Shown: positions 45,641 to 48,868 of the stretch, in pieces | Layout of the letters: each line of letters begins with the position of its first letter | How positions within the stretch are numbered: the first letter of the stretch is position 1 | Origin: Mariniblastus sp. | GTDB taxonomy: Bacteria > Planctomycetota > Planctomycetia > Pirellulales > Pirellulaceae | Assembly: GCA_022447555.1 (NCBI GenBank) | Contig: JAKVBF010000010.1 | Coordinates: 44,837-93,704 of the forward strand | Direction of reading: 5' to 3' | DNA: 48,868 nucleotides | Made by a program: the position numbers and the translations under genes | The notes under the pieces: model-generated | What the model was told of the DNA's origin: nothing | The model's database searches: none | What the model saw: only the letters and a program-made list of their open reading frames with translations

Positions 45641-45666
45641 TACGCCCTCGTGTTAACGAGGGCGTA
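45641..45666. terminator. Bidirectional hairpin between convergent genes
   Basis: TACGCCCTCGT (45641-45651) and ACGAGGGCGTA (45656-45666) form a perfect 11-bp stem with a GTTA loop. There is no T-run on the plus strand, but T-rich sequence follows on the minus strand. It lies between the stops of the M3 peptidase and BatD-like genes. Confidence 0.7.
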
Positions 45667-45693
45667 GTTCATTTCAACTCCGTTCAACGAAAG

Positions 45694-48408
45694 TCAGACC
45701 ACTTCCAAGTTATCTGACTCAACCCACCCCTCGGCACCATCGGAAGAGCGGATCTGTAACCAGTTGCCACGCTTCTGAATCACTTTGACGGACATACCCT
45801 GCGACAATCCATTTCCAGGCAGTGCCGCGAACGACTTTGCGTTGCCCATATACATGGCAACATCGTCAGCGATGATGACGGCGACGGCCGTTTTTTCCGC
45901 TTTGTAATGGTGTGCAACCATCGACCCACACAGAATCAATAAAGCGAAAGTGACGGCGGTCATGAGCGTCTTCATTTTCCAGATTGGGTAAAAAAGGGCA
46001 CTGGCCATAAGGCTCCAAAAACAGAACCATGCCAACGTCAAAGCGGTGCCTGAAATCGAATGTAAACCACTTGAAAAAGTGGCCGAGGTCTCTTGGAACC
46101 AAGCGTATTCGCTGCTTTTTATTTCTCCACTTTCATTCTGAACCATGGTTTGTGCCCGGTGCAGATTTTGTCGAGATTGAAAATCAAAGGGGTTTAAATT
46201 GATCGCTCGGTGGTAGTTTGCAATGGCGCGGCCCACGGAGTCGCTCTGTAGGCAAGCATTTCCAAGATTGAAGAAGACCTTCGAGTTTTGGATTCCTGAG
46301 TCGACCAAAGTTTGGTACTTAAGGGTTGCTTCGGCAAATGCTTGCTTTGCTTCTGCTGCATCCTGCGTCGCGAGCTTTTGTCCCTGTTGGTACGCGCGGG
46401 TGGCTTCCAACAGCAACGACTTTTGCTGAGAATGGGTGATGTGGATCGTTTTGGGGTCATTCTGGGTTGCATTCAGGATCTCATCGCTACTTGCTAATCC
46501 GGCGGCATAAGCCACGAGTGCCATCAGGGCGACGCAGCCTGTGACCGCAGCGCACATCCGGACGGGGCGCTCTAGGTTTGGCATTTTCCATGTTTTCGTC
46601 CTCTCCATTCTCACTTTGGATAAAGAATGAACGATTGCTCGGGCCTCTGCCTTGAGGGACTTGAGCGAGTTGGCGCTACCTCCTGCGAATGCCAAGTCGT
46701 TACAATCTGCCGAGAGTTTGTCCAAAGTGGTTTCGAACTCATGCGGTTGGTTTCCGAGTTTCTCGTTGGCAAAATCTTGGACCGCCTCGGCAATGGTTCC
46801 CGCGTTGCTGGCTGTTTGGATTCGGCGATGGGCTCGTCGTATGTCGTCGTGTCTCCAGCTGCCTGCGCGGCGCCCTACGACCCAAAGCGTCACGAATAAC
46901 AAAGGTGGAACACCGAGGAGCCAAAGCCATCCGCCGGAGGGAGTGCTGAAAGCGGCGGATGTTAGGACGGATGCATCGGTATGATTGTCTAGATTGATTT
47001 TAGATTCACGGGACTTACCTGTGTTCTTCGGTGACTTTGACAATCCGCCGGTGCCGACGATCGAATCCATCGACAACTCCTCGGCTTTGTTGACCTTGAT
47101 CTCGATCGGGTTGCTGTAAACGGTAATGAATTGTTCTAGGTCCGGGTCAAAAAAGCTGAACGGGATTGCGGGGATCTGGATGACATCCTGGTTTCGTGGA
47201 CGGAGAGTGGTCGAAAAAACCTTAACATCATTCTGGACCACACCCGCGAGCGGTTCATTGGTTACTTTAAAATCGCTAGCGAGCGAGCTGAGCTGCCCTA
47301 AAGGGGGAGCCTGTACGAGTTCCATAGGGCCGGTCCCTCGGATTCCCATATCCAAAGAGATTGGATCCCCAGCCTTTACCGTCGTTGGTGAAGCCTGAGT
47401 GGCAATGACATATTGCCCCACAGCTCCGCGGTAATCCGGGGGACAGCCTTCCGTGGGGATGGCGGTCACCTCGATCGAAGAAACATCGGGTTGGGCCAAG
47501 ATGGGTCGGGTGGCGGTCACGGAAAGGGACGCACCGAACGGGGAGAAACCGCGGCGACCGAAAAAGTCATCATTCGAAAAAGGTGAATTCCCAAAAAACG
47601 ATTCAAACGGATCTCGTGATTTACCTAATGCCGTCGGGTATTGTGCCACGATTTGTATGTCTTCGCCTGGAAGGGATCCAGCCGCTTTGGGGTAGAGAGT
47701 GGCGTCCAGCTCGTACAGATAGTAGCTCTGCTCAACTCCGTTTTGATCGGATCTCAAAGTTTCCCTGACACGTACGTTTTCAGGATTCTTTGCCAAGTTT
47801 TCGATGGTTTCCGTGAATCCACCCCATTGGGTCTGTTGGTCGGAGATGGTTTGCCACATGTTTTGAGCAGATAATTTGATTTCACGTTTCTCATCAACAT
47901 ATGGTTTTATCCAGATCTTCAGTGTGAGTTCGATGGGCTGGCCGACAAATGTTTTTTTCTGTTGCCCCGTAACTTCGGCAAACATTAGGTCACCGGTTTC
48001 ACTGGTGATTGCTGAGAACGTTAAAGGACGAGTTTTTTCAGTCAGGTTTCCCGTCCGGATTTCAAGCGAGGGGATCTGGAAGGTGCCGGCGCGTCGGGGA
48101 GTAACTTGGTAGGCGTAGGTTACCGAACTGTTTTCAGTGCGACGGCCATTAATGATCGATACCTGCGAGCTCCGATTGGGCGCACCTCTTTGCTCAATTT
48201 GCAGACCGTCAATCTGCGGGATCGCGGGTGGTTCTATATTTCCCTTACCGGCAACCTGGATGTAAAGCGTTAAGGGCATACCAACATAGGAGTCTTGTGA
48301 CGAGAGCTGTGCCCGTACGTCCCCATCCACGCTCGTTGTGAAGCTGGCAGAGATCATGCAAGCGAGTAAGAAAGGGATTGTAGCGGCAAGTCGTTTATAT
48401 GTTTTCAT
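45694..48408 (-). CDS. BatD-like protein fused to TPR and SH3 domains (904 aa)
   Basis: The first half is BatD-like: signal peptide (residues about 8-28), several beta-sandwich repeats with VGMPLTLYIQV and VGQPIELTLKIWIKP, and a membrane helix at 494-512. The second half adds a helix at about 619-640, TPR-type repeats (about 668-779: FFNLGNACLQSDSVGRAIANYHRAINLNP), two more helices (about 794-838) and a C-terminal bacterial SH3 domain (839-904, KRGNWLQIRSSDGAEGWV). This combines BatD and BatE functions in one chain. Bat proteins work with MoxR ATPases in envelope stress. A BatB/BatC-like gene lies directly upstream. Confidence 0.88.
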   Translation of the reverse strand: MKTYKRLAATIPFLLACMISASFTTSVDGDVRAQLSSQDSYVGMPLTLYIQVAGKGNIEPPAIPQIDGLQIEQRGAPNRSSQVSIINGRRTENSSVTYAYQVTPRRAGTFQIPSLEIRTGNLTEKTRPLTFSAITSETGDLMFAEVTGQQKKTFVGQPIELTLKIWIKPYVDEKREIKLSAQNMWQTISDQQTQWGGFTETIENLAKNPENVRVRETLRSDQNGVEQSYYLYELDATLYPKAAGSLPGEDIQIVAQYPTALGKSRDPFESFFGNSPFSNDDFFGRRGFSPFGASLSVTATRPILAQPDVSSIEVTAIPTEGCPPDYRGAVGQYVIATQASPTTVKAGDPISLDMGIRGTGPMELVQAPPLGQLSSLASDFKVTNEPLAGVVQNDVKVFSTTLRPRNQDVIQIPAIPFSFFDPDLEQFITVYSNPIEIKVNKAEELSMDSIVGTGGLSKSPKNTGKSRESKINLDNHTDASVLTSAAFSTPSGGWLWLLGVPPLLFVTLWVVGRRAGSWRHDDIRRAHRRIQTASNAGTIAEAVQDFANEKLGNQPHEFETTLDKLSADCNDLAFAGGSANSLKSLKAEARAIVHSLSKVRMERTKTWKMPNLERPVRMCAAVTGCVALMALVAYAAGLASSDEILNATQNDPKTIHITHSQQKSLLLEATRAYQQGQKLATQDAAEAKQAFAEATLKYQTLVDSGIQNSKVFFNLGNACLQSDSVGRAIANYHRAINLNPFDFQSRQNLHRAQTMVQNESGEIKSSEYAWFQETSATFSSGLHSISGTALTLAWFCFWSLMASALFYPIWKMKTLMTAVTFALLILCGSMVAHHYKAEKTAVAVIIADDVAMYMGNAKSFAALPGNGLSQGMSVKVIQKRGNWLQIRSSDGAEGWVESDNLEVV

Positions 48409-48459
48409 TGGATTGCTCCATCGATTTTAATTAGCTGTACAAGGTTGTGATTCGTTTGA

Positions 48460-48868
48460 TTACCAGTCTTTTTCGACCGGGATATGGCGACTGCGTGTCT
48501 CTTGTAGTTTTTGCATCCGCCGCAGCATGTCGCGGTCGCGAATTGCCTGTAGCATTTTCATGGCTTCCTGTTGATCTAGGTCACCATCGGTTTGTCCCGC
48601 ATGACTGGTTCCATAGCCTGTTGTCGCACCTTCAGGTTGGGCCGCAGGTAGATCTTTCTGGGATTGATCACTGGCTGAGTCGGCATAACTTGGTTGGGAG
48701 GGTTTTTTTTCCTGTTCTTCTTGAAGAGCCTCTTTTTCCGATGCGTTCTGCTGTCGTTGATCTTGCTCCTGTTGATCCTGGTTCTGTTGATCCTGATCCT
48801 GTTGATCCTGATCCTGTTGTTCCTGGTCCTGTTGTTCCTGGTTCTGTTGTTCCTGGTTCTGTTGTTCT
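48460..48868 (-). CDS. BatB/BatC-like protein, C-terminal part (5' end outside window)
   Basis: The frame is open from the right edge to a TAA at 48460-48462, giving 135 residues. It starts in a Gln/Asp/Asn-rich repeat, passes through a Ser/Gly-rich linker and ends DMLRRMQKLQETRSRHIPVEKDW. The terminal V-E/D-K-D-W is the conserved end of BatC/BatB proteins, and the BatD-like gene begins 51 bases later, which supports the call. The VWA and TPR domains would lie outside the window. Confidence 0.75.
   Translation of the reverse strand, partial: EQQNQEQQNQEQQDQEQQDQDQQDQDQQNQDQQEQDQRQQNASEKEALQEEQEKKPSQPSYADSASDQSQKDLPAAQPEGATTGYGTSHAGQTDGDLDQQEAMKMLQAIRDRDMLRRMQKLQETRSRHIPVEKDW
48748..48867 (-). 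repeat. 15-base tandem repeat coding for EQQNQ-type pentapeptides
   Basis: Eight in-frame 15-base units code for E/D-Q-Q-x-Q pentapeptides in the BatB/BatC-like gene. The copies near the edge are nearly identical (GAACAACAGAACCAG), and they diverge to DQQDQ and DQRQQ inward. The array continues past the window edge. Copy number may vary between strains. Confidence 0.85.

Noticed and set aside
1-48868. Search for CRISPR arrays, insertion sequences, prophage genes and rRNA
   Set aside because: No spaced repeats, transposases, integrases, phage genes or rRNA segments were recognised in the window.

Overview
The window looks like a chromosomal segment from a planctomycete of the Rhodopirellula/Blastopirellula kind. 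This is inferred from an exported formylglycine sulfatase, many exported peptidases, two separate csrA genes, a fused Bat protein, planctomycete-style small secreted proteins, frequent GTG/TTG starts and a rearranged S10/spc ribosomal protein cluster. No rRNA gene or taxonomic marker is present beyond the proteins. Base composition looks even throughout, and I see no insertion sequence, prophage, CRISPR array or island boundary.

Layout. 1-5.3 kb: the N-terminal 499 codons of an HrpA helicase (minus), a csrA gene, the succinyl-CoA synthetase pair sucC-sucD (minus) with a good promoter, and an unknown membrane-anchored protein. 5.6-11.4 kb: a secreted sulfatase, an S9 peptidase with a TTG start, a DUF2007/zinc-ribbon protein and an exported M28 peptidase. 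11.4-14.7 kb: a tightly coupled minus-strand operon encoding a small secretin-like exported protein, a LolD-type ATPase, an FtsX/MacB-type permease and a ZnuA-like lipoprotein that seems to have lost its metal ligands. 15.0-25.9 kb: rpsJ-rplC-rplD-rplW-rplB-rpsS-rplV-rpsC-rplP-rpmC-rpsQ-rplN-rplE-rpsH-rplF-rplR-rpsE-rplO-secY on the plus strand, ended by a strong terminator. rplX, rpsN and rpmD are missing from their usual places.

26-33.7 kb: a methyltransferase, a TatD nuclease, a second csrA, tRNA-Glu(TTC), serS, an M20 peptidase, a ClpS adaptor and mtaB. 33.8-36.2 kb: two divergent response regulators. One is NtrC-like; the other is NarL-like with Glu in place of the phospho-acceptor Asp. 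36.5-39.7 kb: an exported STN-like protein coupled to a parvulin foldase, facing an exported thioredoxin-like gene interrupted by one in-frame TGA. 39.9-48.9 kb: 4-hydroxyphenylpyruvate dioxygenase, the EF-P lysine ligase EpmA, an SRAP protein, an exported M3 oligopeptidase, a BatD-TPR-SH3 fusion and the 3' end of a BatB/BatC-like gene with a Gln-rich repeat.

The most interesting feature is the TGA at 39511-39513. It lies exactly where the first Cys of a thioredoxin CxxC motif is expected (x-P-P-C). The reading frame is open on both sides, and a long hairpin follows directly downstream. The reading is either a selenocysteine UxxC redox protein or a recent nonsense mutation. The genome's Sec machinery, which is not in this window, would decide between them.
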